5,550 nt of DNA from Pseudomonadota bacterium (GTDB lineage Bacteria; Pseudomonadota; Alphaproteobacteria; UBA8366; JADFVY01): positions 1 to 5,550 of the forward strand of contig DAOVHN010000196.1 in NCBI GenBank assembly GCA_030671915.1, given 5' to 3'. The notes under the pieces were generated by a model that worked only from the letters and a program-made list of their open reading frames with translations, searched no databases and was not told the origin of the DNA. Positions within the stretch are counted from its first letter, which is position 1. Every line of letters begins with the position of its first letter. The translations under genes and the position numbers were made by a program. Positions 5,334 to 5,550 of the stretch are shown piece by piece.

Positions 5334-5376
5334 CCACTATTCGGGGGCGCTCGTCGCTCCCCCGCCCCTAGTTAAC

Positions 5377-5550
5377 TCAGGCCGCGCGCAGCGGTATTGG
5401 CTCATGCCGCCGGGCCAGACTCAGCCGGCCTGCGAGATCGTCGAGGATCAAGCGGCTCTGATCGGCGTCGCGGTAGCAGAAATGGATCAGGATGTGGGTC
5501 GCGCCCAAGGCATGCCCTTCGACGATCCGGGCGTAGCGGGCGTCGAGACG
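5377..5550 (-). CDS. Unrecognised protein, C-terminal part only
   Basis: Reading the - strand from the window edge gives 57 codons without interruption, ending in TGA (complement of 5377-5379). The visible residues begin RLDARYARIVEGHALGA, continue with a hydrophobic, probably buried strand THILIHFCY, and end with a helix-like DQSRLILDDLAGRLSLARRH before a short basic tail. The composition looks like real coding sequence from a high-GC genome, and the terminator at 5300-5333 is correctly placed for its end. I do not recognise the family; the start lies beyond the window. No membrane segment is obvious. Confidence 0.6.
   Translation of the reverse strand, partial: RLDARYARIVEGHALGATHILIHFCYRDADQSRLILDDLAGRLSLARRHEPIPLRAA

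Noticed and set aside
2905..5337. Very long - strand open frame (810 codons) across the flavoenzyme and transferase
   Set aside because: Its translation is rich in Arg, His, Gln and Pro with no recognisable domain, and it lies opposite two well-supported genes. It is a GC-skew artefact.

Overview
The window looks like chromosomal DNA from a high-GC proteobacterium. An alphaproteobacterium is my best guess, from the codon choice (mostly G or C in third positions) and from the enzyme families: a DgcA/trimethylamine-dehydrogenase-like flavoenzyme and a YibF-type glutathione transferase. This is inference; no rRNA or other marker gene is present.

Layout. Bases 1-21 may be the tail of a gene on the + strand. 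Bases 22-400 hold no convincing protein gene but are rich in regulatory-looking structure: an 8-bp GGCGCCAT repeat cluster, a perfect 9-bp inverted repeat, two overlapping smaller inverted repeats, a possible promoter, and a textbook Rho-independent terminator at 375-399. I read this as a candidate small-RNA or leader-peptide transcription unit. Bases 435-824 are a genetic scar. An internal piece of an old-yellow-enzyme-type gene (about 85% identical to part of the intact gene further right) is joined in frame to the C-terminal piece of an alpha/beta hydrolase. Bases 795-2457 are a complete HipBA toxin-antitoxin module: three palindromic operators with centres exactly 50 bp apart, a promoter overlapped by the third operator, hipB (88 aa) and hipA (419 aa). 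Bases 2557-4545 encode the intact 662-residue Fe-S flavoenzyme and 4657-5274 a 205-residue glutathione transferase, both on the + strand. A hairpin at 5300-5333, usable in both directions, separates them from a partial, unrecognised gene on the - strand that runs off the right edge.

How it fits together. HipB should repress its own operon by binding the three operators and should also hold the HipA kinase inactive. The flavoenzyme and the transferase are probably housekeeping or catabolic neighbours not functionally tied to hipBA. The toxin-antitoxin module sits between a broken copy and an intact copy of the same flavoenzyme family, in direct orientation. This suggests it occupies a rearranged site where a tandem paralogue and a hydrolase gene were destroyed.

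I did not find a wholly unknown system. The most interesting items are the evenly spaced operator array, the in-frame gene remnant whose end is written by operator DNA, the gene-less transcription unit at the left, and the altered active-site positions of the flavoenzyme.
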